NCBI GenBank assembly: GCA_945870855.1
Contig: CAMBTP010000018.1
Coordinates: 1 to 50,882, forward strand
Origin: Prosthecobacter debontii
GTDB taxonomy: Bacteria; Verrucomicrobiota; Verrucomicrobiia; Verrucomicrobiales; Akkermansiaceae
Reading direction: 5' to 3'
DNA: 50,882 bases
Shown piece by piece: positions 34,275 through 42,941 of this stretch. Below the pieces are notes generated by a model. The model was not told the origin of the DNA. It worked only from the letters and a program-made list of their open reading frames with translations, and did not search any database. Every line of letters starts with the position of its first letter. Position 1 is the stretch's first letter. The translations under genes and the position numbers were made by a program.

Positions 34275-34291
34275 GCGGGTTTCAAACCCGC
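34275..34291. repeat. Perfect hairpin GCGGGTTT/AAACCCGC
   Basis: Eight-base arms surround a single C, followed by GTTCCCAGCA. It lies 91 bp after the cupin stop and 65 bp before lepB. It is of the same general form as the other short palindromes at gene borders in this window. No U-run follows, so a terminator is uncertain. Confidence 0.7.
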
Positions 34292-34355
34292 GTTCCCAGC
34301 AGTGCGAATTCCCATAACTTGACTCATGCAGGCGGCGGGGTCAGAATCTGCCCAT

Positions 34356-35579
34356 ATGTTCGAGCCTGCTTGGAAGAAAAATGCGAAGCTGCTCGCCAAG
34401 GGCGCGCAGAAATTCGTGGATTACAAACGCGACTTGCTGACCACCGATCGTATGGCGGAGATCGAATCGCGGCGCTCAGATCTGCTCAATGCAGTGAAGG
34501 CGAAGGACAAGGCCAAGGTTGACGAGGCATCAAAACAGCTTCGCGCCACCTGCGATAACGCACTTCCACGGCAGAAGCCGCAGGGTTGGTTTGAAGAAAA
34601 CGTAGAGGTGATGTTTGTGGCGATTGTAATCGCGCTGGGGTTGCGTGCTTATTACCTTCAACCGTTCCGCATCCCGACCGGTTCCATGCAGCCTTCGCTG
34701 AACGGTATCGTGGGGGAACCGCTGAAAAAAGAAGAGTGGCCAAGCTTTCCCATACGCATGGCCCAGTTCGCGCTGAAGGGCAGGACTTATGTGAATTTGA
34801 TAAATGATAAGGATCGGAGGGTGGCGGTAGGCACGATCGCGACGCCGGGCGGGCTGAAGGTAGGCGGTGATGTTCGCGATCGTATGAAGTGGCACTTTTT
34901 CAGTAAATCCCAGCTCTTCAGCCTCGACTCAAAACCGATGTGGCTGCCTTCGCCATCGGGCCAGGCGTATGAGATCGGGTTGGAGGAAGCGTTTCGAGAG
35001 GCAATGGCCAATGGTGGAATTCTGAAAAAGGGTCAGACGTTGATGGAGGGTTTTATCGACACTGGCGATCTCGTGCTGGTGGATAAATTTTCCTACCATT
35101 TCCGTAAGCCGAAGCGCGGCGAGGTATTCGTCTTCGATACTCTGGGTATTAAAGGAATACAGGAACACAGTGGGCCGCAGGGCGGGGGATCTCACTATAT
35201 TAAGCGCCTCGTCGGCGTGCCCGGCGATAAGCTTTCCATCCGCTCCCCCTATCTGATGGTGGACGGAAAGATTGCTCAGGAACGGGGAATTCAGCGGGTG
35301 ATCGAGGGTAAGCCGCCTTTCAAGGAGAAGCACAATGGCTACGAATTGGCGGACGCGAGCCCGAGCCATCGCCGCTATCTGGTGAGTGAGGACGATGTCC
35401 TGAGCCTGAAGGGTGATGATGCAAAGCACGGCTTCCGCGAATACGCGGCGATGGGCGATAACACCGGAAACTCGCTGGACTCGCGCTATTGGGGGACGGT
35501 GAAGGAATACAACCTCGTCGGCCCGGCACTTTTCTCGTTATGGCCGATCACCACCGGGCACTGGGGTCTCATCAAGTGA
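34356..35579 (+). CDS. lepB: Signal peptidase I with a long insertion
   Basis: From ATG 34356 the protein has 407 residues. A helical N-terminal stretch precedes one membrane segment (VEVMFVAIVIALGLRAYYL). The catalytic serine is in FRIPTGSMQPSL (S110), and the lysine is in HYIKRLVGVPGD (about K282). About 170 residues separate them, against some 55 in E. coli LepB, so a large insertion lies between boxes B and C. Box E GDNTGNSLDSRYWG is intact. It removes signal peptides from exported proteins. The gap to the next gene is 6 bp. Confidence 0.92.
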   Translation: MFEPAWKKNAKLLAKGAQKFVDYKRDLLTTDRMAEIESRRSDLLNAVKAKDKAKVDEASKQLRATCDNALPRQKPQGWFEENVEVMFVAIVIALGLRAYYLQPFRIPTGSMQPSLNGIVGEPLKKEEWPSFPIRMAQFALKGRTYVNLINDKDRRVAVGTIATPGGLKVGGDVRDRMKWHFFSKSQLFSLDSKPMWLPSPSGQAYEIGLEEAFREAMANGGILKKGQTLMEGFIDTGDLVLVDKFSYHFRKPKRGEVFVFDTLGIKGIQEHSGPQGGGSHYIKRLVGVPGDKLSIRSPYLMVDGKIAQERGIQRVIEGKPPFKEKHNGYELADASPSHRRYLVSEDDVLSLKGDDAKHGFREYAAMGDNTGNSLDSRYWGTVKEYNLVGPALFSLWPITTGHWGLIK

Positions 35580-35585
35580 TTTCCC

Positions 35586-36422
35586 GTGTCCTCCGCCTCC
35601 GAGATCACCCGTAAGGCGAAGTCGAATCTGGCCTTCGCGCTCCAGATCCTGCCGAAGGATCGCCGCGATGACATGACGGTGTTCTACGCGTTCTGCCGGA
35701 CGGTGGACGACACGGCGGATGACGTTTCAGTGCCGAAAACAGCGCGGCGGGCGGCTTTGGAGAAATGGGAGGAGGGCTTGAGGAAAGGGTTTCCGGAGGG
35801 CGATGCGTTCGGTGCGGAGCTCGCGGAGATGATGGCGCGGCGTGGCATCCGGGCGGAATGGCTTTTGGAAATTATCGACGGCTGCGCGATGGATCTGGAG
35901 CCTCGGATATTTCAGGGCTGGGACGAGCTTTCCCAATATAACTGGAAGGTGGCGGGCGTGGTGGGCCTGGTCTGCACGAGGATTTTTGGCTGCGTCCACG
36001 AGGACTCCGATAAATACGCCGCCGCGCTCGGTAACGCCCTCCAGCTCACCAATATCCTCCGCGATGTGGGCGAGGATCTCGCGAAGGGCGGGCGCATTTA
36101 CCTACCGGTCAACGACATGATGCGCTTCCAGTATTCCGAGCGAGATCTCGTCGGGAAAATCTATGACGGGCGTTTCCTAGCGCTGATGTCCTACGAGGCG
36201 GAACGGGCGCAACATCTCTTTGAAGAGGCGGAGAAACTACTCCCAGAGATCGATCGCAAGGCGCTGGTGCCCGCGCAGATCATGGCGGAAATCTATCGCT
36301 GCCTGCTCGAAAAGATGCGGGCGGGGAAATTCAAGGTGTTCGACCGGCGTTATTCCGTTTCCAAAGCACGGAAACTCACTATCCTTTCAAAGTATCTACT
36401 CGCCGCTGGGCGTGCGCATTAA
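35586..36422 (+). CDS. Squalene/phytoene synthase family enzyme
   Basis: This 278-residue enzyme starts with GTG. The first aspartate-rich motif is DDTADD (41-46) and the second is NILRDVGED (156-164); both bind the magnesium-diphosphate substrate. YFRAG-type helices and VPAQIMAEIYRCLLEKM complete the family pattern. It condenses two farnesyl or geranylgeranyl diphosphates head to head. HpnC/HpnD-type presqualene synthase or CrtB cannot be told apart here, because no other hopanoid or carotenoid gene is in the window. It lies in an operon with lepB. Confidence 0.9.
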   Translation: MSSASEITRKAKSNLAFALQILPKDRRDDMTVFYAFCRTVDDTADDVSVPKTARRAALEKWEEGLRKGFPEGDAFGAELAEMMARRGIRAEWLLEIIDGCAMDLEPRIFQGWDELSQYNWKVAGVVGLVCTRIFGCVHEDSDKYAAALGNALQLTNILRDVGEDLAKGGRIYLPVNDMMRFQYSERDLVGKIYDGRFLALMSYEAERAQHLFEEAEKLLPEIDRKALVPAQIMAEIYRCLLEKMRAGKFKVFDRRYSVSKARKLTILSKYLLAAGRAH

Positions 36423-36445
36423 ATAACTGAACCCCTGAAAGTCTG

Positions 36446-36844
36446 ATGAGCATCTTGAAACTAAAACTGATCGGCGCGGCTTCTCTGCTACTCGGAGCGG
36501 TATCTTGCAAGCCTTCGCCCGTGTATCCGATAACCGATGGCTCGAGTCGCCCTTACCCGGAGCGCCCATATAATCCGGGTGATCAACGCCCGCCCTACAA
36601 CGGTGAGCAGGAAATGATTCCACCGAACTTAGATCCCAGCAATGGCATTCAGCCTCCTCCGGTAGTGCCGCCGCCAAGTCCGCCGGTTACTCCCCGCGAT
36701 CAGTATCCACTCGCCGAGCGCACGGATAATCCAAACCGTGTGCTCAGCCCCTTCGCTCCCTACAACGTGATCGACGTGGAGGGCTTCCGCTCCGGGCAAC
36801 TCGCCAAAGACCCGTCCAACGGAAAAATTTTCCGCGTGCCTTAG
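36446..36844 (+). CDS. Proline-rich lipoprotein
   Basis: This 132-residue protein has a lipobox signal (MSILKLKLIGAASLLLGAVSC, cysteine at 21). A disordered proline-rich region (PPNLDP..., PPPVVPPPSPP) is followed by a conserved-looking end SPFAPYNVIDVEGFRSGQLAKDPSNGKIFRVP. It is probably attached to a membrane facing the periplasm. Function is unknown. It lies 23 bp after the synthase gene and 16 bp before the Hsp70 gene. Confidence 0.8.
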   Translation: MSILKLKLIGAASLLLGAVSCKPSPVYPITDGSSRPYPERPYNPGDQRPPYNGEQEMIPPNLDPSNGIQPPPVVPPPSPPVTPRDQYPLAERTDNPNRVLSPFAPYNVIDVEGFRSGQLAKDPSNGKIFRVP

Positions 36845-36860
36845 GTTTTTTTGTTTCACC

Positions 36861-38579
36861 ATGATTGTCGGCATCGACCTCGGTACCACCCACTCCGCGA
36901 TCGGAGTGGTGGATTCCGGTTTCCCTATCCTTCTCGCGGATGAGGAGGGGAAACGGATTATGCCCAGCGTGGTGTGGTTCGGCGCGGATGGTGCGGTGGA
37001 AGTAGGGCGGAAGGCACAGCGGCGGCGTGCGACCGATCCGATGCGCGTCATTTCCAGCGTGAAGCGTTGGATGGGGCAGGATATCGTTTTGGAAAATGTG
37101 GGTAAATCTCCCGAGCAGGTGAGTGCGGAAATTTTGAAGGAGTTGAAGCGGATCGCGGAGTGGCGGATCGGTGCTGAGGTGTCGAAAGCGGTGATCACCG
37201 TGCCCGCGTATTTCAACGATGCCCAGCGTGCGGCCACGAAGCGGGCGGGGGAACTCGCCGGGCTAGAGGTGGCGCGCATTATTAACGAACCGACTGCGGC
37301 GGCGCTCGCTTACGGTCTCGACAAGCTCAAGGATAAGGCGCGGGTTGCCGTCTATGATCTCGGCGGAGGCACCTTTGACCTCACGATCTTGGAGATGGAG
37401 GAAGGCGTTTTTCAAGTGCTTGCCACCCACGGCGATACCCGCCTCGGCGGCGACGATGTGGATGCGATGATTCGCGATATGCTTCTCGACGCCGCAGGCG
37501 ATGTGCCGGAGGAAATCAGATGGCGTTTCCTCGAGGAGGCGGAGAAGGCGAAACGCGCGCTTTCCACAGAGTTGTCCTACACAATCCGGATTCCTTTTTA
37601 CGATGGATCTAGTAGTTTAGAGAAAACGATCACCCGCACCGACCTCGATAAGATGACGAAAGGCTGGATCACAAGAAGCCTAAAATGCTGCCAGCAAGCG
37701 ATGCACGACAGCGGGCTTTTGCTCGCGGAACTAGATGCCGTGGTGCTTGTCGGCGGCAGCACAAGGATGCCCGCGGTGAGGGAGGCGGTAGCGGATTTTT
37801 TCCAACGCGAGGTGGATGTCACGCAGCATCCCGATGAGGCGATCGCTCTCGGCGCGACAATCCAAGCGGGGGTGATGAGCGGCGCGATGCGGAAGATGGT
37901 TCTGTTAGATGTTACGCCGCTGAGCCTTGGGATCGAGACCTTCGGCGGGCTCATGAACGTGCTGATCCCACGTAACACCACCATCCCCTGCAAGGCCGGC
38001 GAGATGTTCACTAACGCAGCAGACAGCCAGGAAAAAATGGCCATCCGCGTGCTGCAAGGTGAGCGTGAGATGGCGCGCGATAACTGGGAGCTGGGAAAAT
38101 TTGAGGTGATGATGGAGAAGCTACCGAAAGGCCAGGCGCGGGTGGGTGTGCAGTTCAGAATCGACGCCGATGGTATTCTCGAAGTTTTGGCGCGCGATAC
38201 CAAGACCGGCAAGGATACGGCGATCAATATAGCCAGCTCCGCTGTGAATGTGGACGACGCGGCGGTGGAGGAAATGGTCGGCGCTTCTGTGGAGCACGCC
38301 TTCGAGGATATGTCAGAGCGGATTTTCACTGAGGCAAAACTCAAGGCCGACGAACTGCTGCCCGCCGTAGAGATGATCATGGCGCAGGGCTTCGTGGAAG
38401 AACACGAGCGCGAGGAAATTGAGGCGGCTGTAAAAGACGTGAAGGCCACGATGGCATCAGCTGCCGCCAACGCACTCAAAGCTGCGGTGCAACGACTCGA
38501 CAGCGCCACCGAAGCAGCGGCGGCGAGGCTGGTGGAGAAGGCGATGGAAGAGGCTTTGGAAAGGGAACTTGGCCTATGA
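36861..38579 (+). CDS. Hsp70-family chaperone (DnaK/HscA-like, short)
   Basis: This 572-residue protein starts MIVGIDLGTTHSAIGVVD. The ATPase signatures are VYDLGGGTFDLTILE and VVLVGGSTRMPAVREAV. The substrate-binding domain starts LLDVTPLSLGIETFGGLMNVLIPRNTTIPC. It is about 65 residues shorter than DnaK and lacks the usual acidic tail. No grpE or dnaJ lies beside it, so it is probably an extra Hsp70 rather than the main DnaK. Its last 4 bp overlap the start of rmlB (ATGA). Confidence 0.93.
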   Translation: MIVGIDLGTTHSAIGVVDSGFPILLADEEGKRIMPSVVWFGADGAVEVGRKAQRRRATDPMRVISSVKRWMGQDIVLENVGKSPEQVSAEILKELKRIAEWRIGAEVSKAVITVPAYFNDAQRAATKRAGELAGLEVARIINEPTAAALAYGLDKLKDKARVAVYDLGGGTFDLTILEMEEGVFQVLATHGDTRLGGDDVDAMIRDMLLDAAGDVPEEIRWRFLEEAEKAKRALSTELSYTIRIPFYDGSSSLEKTITRTDLDKMTKGWITRSLKCCQQAMHDSGLLLAELDAVVLVGGSTRMPAVREAVADFFQREVDVTQHPDEAIALGATIQAGVMSGAMRKMVLLDVTPLSLGIETFGGLMNVLIPRNTTIPCKAGEMFTNAADSQEKMAIRVLQGEREMARDNWELGKFEVMMEKLPKGQARVGVQFRIDADGILEVLARDTKTGKDTAINIASSAVNVDDAAVEEMVGASVEHAFEDMSERIFTEAKLKADELLPAVEMIMAQGFVEEHEREEIEAAVKDVKATMASAAANALKAAVQRLDSATEAAAARLVEKAMEEALERELGL

Positions 38580-39607
38580 AATCGATTCTCGTCACGGGCG
38601 CGGCGGGTTTCGTAGGCGTGCATCTAGTTCGTAAATTATTGGCGGATGGCCACAGGGTGCTTTCCGTGGATGCGCTGACCTACGCGGGCAGCAAGGAATC
38701 GCTGGGCGAGTGCTTGCTGAACCCGAGGCATGCTTTCATAAAACTGGATATCACCGATGATACGGCGACGACCGATGCCGTCATGGATTTCTCTCCGGAC
38801 TGGATTTTCCACCTCGCCGCAGAGTCGCATGTGGATCGCTCGATCACCGGGCCGATGGATTTCCTGAAAACCAACGTGCTCGGCACGGGAAATCTGTTGC
38901 AGGCCGCGCTGTTGCATTGGAAGGGCATGGAAGTATCGCGGGCGGATGGATTCCGTTTCGTGCACGTCTCCACCGATGAGGTTTTCGGCACACTGAAAGA
39001 GGACTGCGGCGGATTTACCGAAACTTCGCCGTATCGTCCGCGCTCACCTTACGCGGCAAGCAAAGCGGCCAGCGATCACATCGTGCGCGCCTGGGGAATC
39101 ACTTACGGTCTGCCCGTGATTGTTACCAATAGCTCCAACAACTACGGCCCCTATCAGTTTCCAGAAAAGCTGATCCCGACTGTCGTTACCCGTGCGCTCA
39201 AAGGTCTGAGTATCCCGGTTTACGGCGATGGTAGGCAGTCGCGGGACTGGATTCATGTGGAGGATCACTGCCGTGCCTTGGGAAAAGTAGCGGAGGCGGG
39301 CAGGGTGGGCGAAACCTACCTGATCGGCGGGCGGAATGAGTGGAGAAATATCGATCTCGTCGGACTGCTCTGCGATCTAGTGGCGGATGTCGCGCGAACA
39401 GGAGATCGGCGCGGGCTGATTGAGTTTGTGACGGACAGGCCGGGTCACGATTTCCGCTACGCGGTGGATGACAGCAAGACCCGCATGGAACTGGGATGGG
39501 AACCCACACATAATTTCATGGAAGGCCTGCGGGAAACAGTGGAGTGGTATTACTCACATCCCGATTTCCATACCAATTCCTCAGGCGCTGAGAGTGGTGG
39601 AGTTTGA
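38576..39607 (+). CDS. rmlB: dTDP-glucose 4,6-dehydratase
   Basis: This 343-residue extended short-chain dehydrogenase has the NAD-binding TGAAGFVGVHLVR, then VDALTYAGSKESL and HLAAESHVDRSI. The catalytic pair is in SPYAASKAASDH (Y-x-x-x-K), and VHVSTDEVFGTL supplies the dehydratase residues. RDWIHVEDHCRAL and the C-terminal FVTDRPGHDFRYAVDDSK are typical of RmlB. It makes dTDP-4-keto-6-deoxyglucose for surface sugars. No other rml gene is present. Translational coupling to an Hsp70 is unusual. Confidence 0.93.
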   Translation: MKSILVTGAAGFVGVHLVRKLLADGHRVLSVDALTYAGSKESLGECLLNPRHAFIKLDITDDTATTDAVMDFSPDWIFHLAAESHVDRSITGPMDFLKTNVLGTGNLLQAALLHWKGMEVSRADGFRFVHVSTDEVFGTLKEDCGGFTETSPYRPRSPYAASKAASDHIVRAWGITYGLPVIVTNSSNNYGPYQFPEKLIPTVVTRALKGLSIPVYGDGRQSRDWIHVEDHCRALGKVAEAGRVGETYLIGGRNEWRNIDLVGLLCDLVADVARTGDRRGLIEFVTDRPGHDFRYAVDDSKTRMELGWEPTHNFMEGLRETVEWYYSHPDFHTNSSGAESGGV

Positions 39608-39614
39608 TTGCTGC

Positions 39615-40640
39615 CTACTCGCTTGGAGGCGGAATGATTCCGAGGCGGGGCTCTGTCGTTCCGCCCGAGTTAGTTTGATCCGAGGATTTCAGGAATTTGA
39701 AAAGGTCGGAGTCTGTGGAGAGGATGAGTGTCGATTGCTTGCCGATGGTGTTGCGATACATCTCCATGGTCTTGATGAACTCGTAGAGCTCGGCTGCATT
39801 CGGATTCTGGCCGTAGGCGCGGGCGTAGATTTTCGAGGCCTCGGCATCGGCCTGCCCGCGGATGGTCTGGACTTTTTTGTAGGCTTCTGAGGCGATACCG
39901 TTGAGATCACGTTCTTTGTCGCCGAGGATGCGCGCGGCTTCGCCCTCGCCCTCGGAGCGGAATTTTGAGGCGATCTGCTGCCGCTCGGAAGTCATGCGTC
40001 CGTAAATTTTCTCTACGACTGAGGGATTGTAGTTGATTCGTTTGAATCGCACATCGAGCAGTTCAATCCCTAGCTGCTTTAGCTTGGGCGCGGCATCGGC
40101 CATGATCTCGTCTTCGAGAACGTTGCGTCCTTTGCGGATTTTCGGGAGGATGCCGATATTTCCTGATTGCCCGTTGGTTAATACCTCAAGGGTCTCGTCT
40201 TTCAAAGGCGTGCGTTCCTTGTCGGTGCGGACGATCTCGATGAGATCGTTCTTGCCCACGATGCTGCGGGTAGCGGAGCCGATGATGTCCTCGATGCGGG
40301 ATGAGGCAGAGCGCTCGTTGCGGAGACGGCGGAAATACTCGAGTGGATCGGTAATGCGCCAGCGCCCGAAGCAATCGACCGCGATGTAGAGCTTGTCCTT
40401 GGTGGGCATCTCGGTGCGGTTGCCGTCCCACGGGAGGATATTTTTTGGGATGCGGTTCACTACTTGAATGAACGGCTTCTTGAAATGGAGACCAGCCTCG
40501 GAGATCGGTTCACCCTGCGGACTTCCGAACTGGGTGATGATGACCTGTTCAGAAGGTGAAACTGTATAGGAGCAGACATTGAAGATAAATACGATGACTG
40601 CGAAGGCCAATACGGCGAGTGAGATACTGATGCGGTTCAT
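39615..40640 (-). CDS. hflC: HflC-like SPFH/band 7 protease modulator
   Basis: This 341-residue protein has one N-terminal membrane anchor (about 6-27) and a periplasmic SPFH domain (VSPSEQVIITQFGSPQGEPISEAGLHFKKPFIQVV). The end of the coiled region carries the HflC pattern ERQQIASKFRSEGEGEAARILGDKERDLNGIASEAYKKVQTIRGQADAEA. With HflK it forms a cage around the FtsH protease in the membrane. It follows hflK with a heptad element in the gap. Confidence 0.93.
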   Translation of the reverse strand: MNRISISLAVLAFAVIVFIFNVCSYTVSPSEQVIITQFGSPQGEPISEAGLHFKKPFIQVVNRIPKNILPWDGNRTEMPTKDKLYIAVDCFGRWRITDPLEYFRRLRNERSASSRIEDIIGSATRSIVGKNDLIEIVRTDKERTPLKDETLEVLTNGQSGNIGILPKIRKGRNVLEDEIMADAAPKLKQLGIELLDVRFKRINYNPSVVEKIYGRMTSERQQIASKFRSEGEGEAARILGDKERDLNGIASEAYKKVQTIRGQADAEASKIYARAYGQNPNAAELYEFIKTMEMYRNTIGKQSTLILSTDSDLFKFLKSSDQTNSGGTTEPRLGIIPPPSE

Positions 40641-40645
40641 TTTAA

Positions 40646-40680
40646 AAATTCTAAGTTCTAAGTTTTAAACTCTAAGGATG
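40646..40680 (-). repeat. 35-bp heptad element (hflK/hflC junction)
   Basis: Five units: AAATTCT, AAGTTCT, AAGTTTT, AAACTCT and AAGGATG. It begins five bases before the hflC ATG and ends seven bases from the hflK stop codon, occupying nearly the whole junction. Confidence 0.87.
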
Positions 40681-40687
40681 AGAGGAC

Positions 40688-41632
40688 TCACTTTTCGTTG
40701 AGGTTGAGGAGCGGGAGGATGCCTTTTGCCTCCTCGTCGAGAATGATGGTCTTGCCGAGGCGAGGCAGGATGTCCGTCATGGTTTCCAGATATAGGCGGC
40801 GGCGGGTGATTTCCGGGGCTGCGGTGTATTCTACGAGCAAGGCCTCGAAGGAGGCGACATCGCCCTCGGCCTCGTTGACGCGTTTTTTGGCGTAGCCTTC
40901 GGCGGCGGAGATCATGCGGTCGGCCTCGCCGCGGGCGCGGGGGATTTCCTTGTTATACTCGCCGTTGGCGACGTTTATCGCGGTTTCCTTATCCTGCTGG
41001 GCTTGGTTGACGGCGTTGAAGGAGGACTGAACGGCGCGGGGAGGATTTACATCCTTGAGCTGCACTTGCTCAATACGCAGTCCCATTGTGTAGGAGGATG
41101 TGGCGGCCTGGAGCTTAGCCGTCGCGACCGCCTCGATTTCCTGCCTGCCGACGGTAATGACCTCGTCCACCGTCCGGTCGCCGACGATCTCTCTTACGAC
41201 GCTTTCGGAAAGGTGGCGCAGCGTGGCGTCTGGATCGCGGACGGCGAAGAGGTATTGCTCGGGATCGTCGATTCGGTATTGGACAACCCACTCGACTAGC
41301 GCGGCGTTCAGGTCGCCCGTGACCATGGATTTTTCTAACTCCTGCTCGCCGGGATCGGAATATTGCCACACGTTCGAAGCACCATCGGTGCCGTATCCAA
41401 ATTCCTGTTTGAGTTGTCGCTCGACCTCTACATTGAGCGCGCTATCGATTCCGAAGGGCAGCTTGAAGTGGAGCCCTGGCCCTTTCGTAGAGATGGGTTT
41501 TCCAAACCTCAGAACCACCGCCTGTGAATCTGCGGATACGGTGTAGAAGCTGGTGAAAATTCCGACGACTAGGATGATCCCGAGCGCCGTGAGGCGTATC
41601 ACCGTGAAATTTATGCTACGAAGGTTTGTCAT
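40688..41632 (-). CDS. hflK: HflK-like SPFH/band 7 protease modulator
   Basis: This 314-residue protein has one membrane segment (about 12-32) and an SPFH domain (VSADSQAVVLRFGKPISTKGPGLHFKLPFGID). The central region VVREIVGDRTVDEVITVGRQEIEA and the late IPRARGEADRMISAAEGYAKKRVNEAEGDVASFEALL are the HflK pattern. It lacks the glycine-rich cytosolic N-terminus of E. coli HflK. It is the first gene of the hflKC pair and has no full heptad element upstream, only a short stretch reading TTTGAGTTTAGAG. Confidence 0.93.
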   Translation of the reverse strand: MTNLRSINFTVIRLTALGIILVVGIFTSFYTVSADSQAVVLRFGKPISTKGPGLHFKLPFGIDSALNVEVERQLKQEFGYGTDGASNVWQYSDPGEQELEKSMVTGDLNAALVEWVVQYRIDDPEQYLFAVRDPDATLRHLSESVVREIVGDRTVDEVITVGRQEIEAVATAKLQAATSSYTMGLRIEQVQLKDVNPPRAVQSSFNAVNQAQQDKETAINVANGEYNKEIPRARGEADRMISAAEGYAKKRVNEAEGDVASFEALLVEYTAAPEITRRRLYLETMTDILPRLGKTIILDEEAKGILPLLNLNEK

Positions 41633-41736
41633 GATTTGAGTTTAGAGTGATTGGTCGCCAAAAAAAGCTCAATCGTAGGTTTTGCTCTCCACCTTGGTAG
41701 TTGACTGAGTATCCGCTCGGCGGCATGTGTCTCTGT

Positions 41737-42357
41737 ATGAAATATTTATTCTTGCTGCTTGCGATCACGGCGGGACTTCGTGCGGAGAATCTGGCCGAGG
41801 TGGCTGTCACAGAAGTTCCACCGCCTGAGATCGTCTCTTCCGCATCGAAGGCGGTAGCCGATCTGGGTAAGGAAATCGTGCTGGGTCGTTTTCATGTGGC
41901 CGGTGAGCGCATGTATCCGATGTGGAAAGAACGTTCGGCAAAGCGGATTGGCGGCATGGAAAAGCTTGAGGAGCAGATTGACGGTGTGGCGAAAATGATG
42001 CTCCAGCAGGGCATTTCCATCACCGATTTTTCGCCGAAGGGACAAGCTCGTGCTTATGAGGTTTATCCAGGTAAGGTGGTGGAGGTTGTTGACGGGAAAG
42101 AGGTTGAAAGGCTTCGCTACACGAAATGGTTGGTGTTGGTGCCGACAGTGACAAGGTTCCGCACGCACATTAAAGGAGACCCCATCGCGGTGATTATCGA
42201 GAGCACGGGATTCCAAGTGGCGGTAACGGACAAAGGTAAGGAGGACTGGACATTCATTGACGGCTCTGGAGTGTCGGTAAATGAGCTTCGCAGCCTTTTT
42301 GTAAATTTACCCATGAATCTCGAACTTCCTCCTTTGGAAAAAAGAAAGATCAAGTAA
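41737..42357 (+). CDS. Secreted protein, unknown function
   Basis: From ATG 41737 (206 residues) the protein has a standard signal peptide (MKYLFLLLAITAGLRAEN). The mature part is mixed alpha/beta with KEIVLGRFHVAGERMYPMWKERSAKRIGG near the start and a strand-rich second half (GKVVEVVDGKEVERLRYTKWLVLVPTVTRF, WTFIDGSGVSVNELRSLF). No catalytic motif is seen. An upstream in-frame start at 41701 would hide the signal. It lies 11 bp before the SET gene and is divergent from hflK. Confidence 0.8.
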   Translation: MKYLFLLLAITAGLRAENLAEVAVTEVPPPEIVSSASKAVADLGKEIVLGRFHVAGERMYPMWKERSAKRIGGMEKLEEQIDGVAKMMLQQGISITDFSPKGQARAYEVYPGKVVEVVDGKEVERLRYTKWLVLVPTVTRFRTHIKGDPIAVIIESTGFQVAVTDKGKEDWTFIDGSGVSVNELRSLFVNLPMNLELPPLEKRKIK

Positions 42358-42368
42358 GTATCCCGCGC

Positions 42369-42938
42369 ATGGCGAAAGATGAGAAAGGCATGACGGATTC
42401 GGAACTGCACAGGAAACTGCTTGCACTATGGAAGCGCGGGCAGAGTGATCTGTGCGAAATACAATGCTCCTCGATCCACGGCAGCGGCGTTTATGCCGCG
42501 CGTGACATCGCGGCGGATGAGCTTATCATCGAATACGTCGGCGAGTTTATCGATAAAGAGCAGAGCAGCAAGCGGAGCACATTACAGCTTGAGCGTTCCG
42601 CAAAGAACGGCGATGCAGCGGTTTTCATTTTCAACATCAACAGTAAATGGGATCTCGATGGCAACGTGCCATGGAACACCGCACGGCTCATCAATCATTC
42701 CTGCTCGCCGAACTGCGAGGCCCAGTCCAGAGGGAAAAAAATATTCATCCACGCCCTCCGCAAGATCAAGCAGGGCGAGGAGCTTACTTACGACTACGGC
42801 TTCGACGTGGATTGCTATGAGGAGCATCCCTGCCTTTGTAGGCGGGACGGCTGCGTGGGCTACATCGTAAGCCGCGATCAGTGGCACATTCTCGATGATA
42901 AGCTTGGGCGCGGGAAAACTTCCGAGAAAGCGAGCTAA
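42369..42938 (+). CDS. SET-domain protein lysine methyltransferase
   Basis: This 189-residue protein is almost only a SET domain. SIHGSGVYAARDIAADELIIEYVGE (35-59) is followed by NTARLINHSCSPNCEA (103-118, with the NHSC S-adenosylmethionine site) and GEELTYDYGF (136-145, catalytic tyrosine). A post-SET zinc motif C155-x-C157-x4-C162 follows with its partner in NHSC. Eukaryotic SET enzymes methylate histone lysines, while bacterial ones are known from Chlamydia and related groups. The target here is unknown. The gene ends 3 bp before dnaG, so the two are almost certainly co-transcribed. Confidence 0.9.
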   Translation: MAKDEKGMTDSELHRKLLALWKRGQSDLCEIQCSSIHGSGVYAARDIAADELIIEYVGEFIDKEQSSKRSTLQLERSAKNGDAAVFIFNINSKWDLDGNVPWNTARLINHSCSPNCEAQSRGKKIFIHALRKIKQGEELTYDYGFDVDCYEEHPCLCRRDGCVGYIVSRDQWHILDDKLGRGKTSEKAS

Positions 42939-42941
42939 GCC

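Noticed and set aside
37598..38623. 341-codon serine-rich frame antisense to the Hsp70 gene
   Set aside because: The composition (Ser, Ala and Thr runs) is what antisense of a GC-rich coding region gives; Hsp70 signatures are intact on the plus strand.
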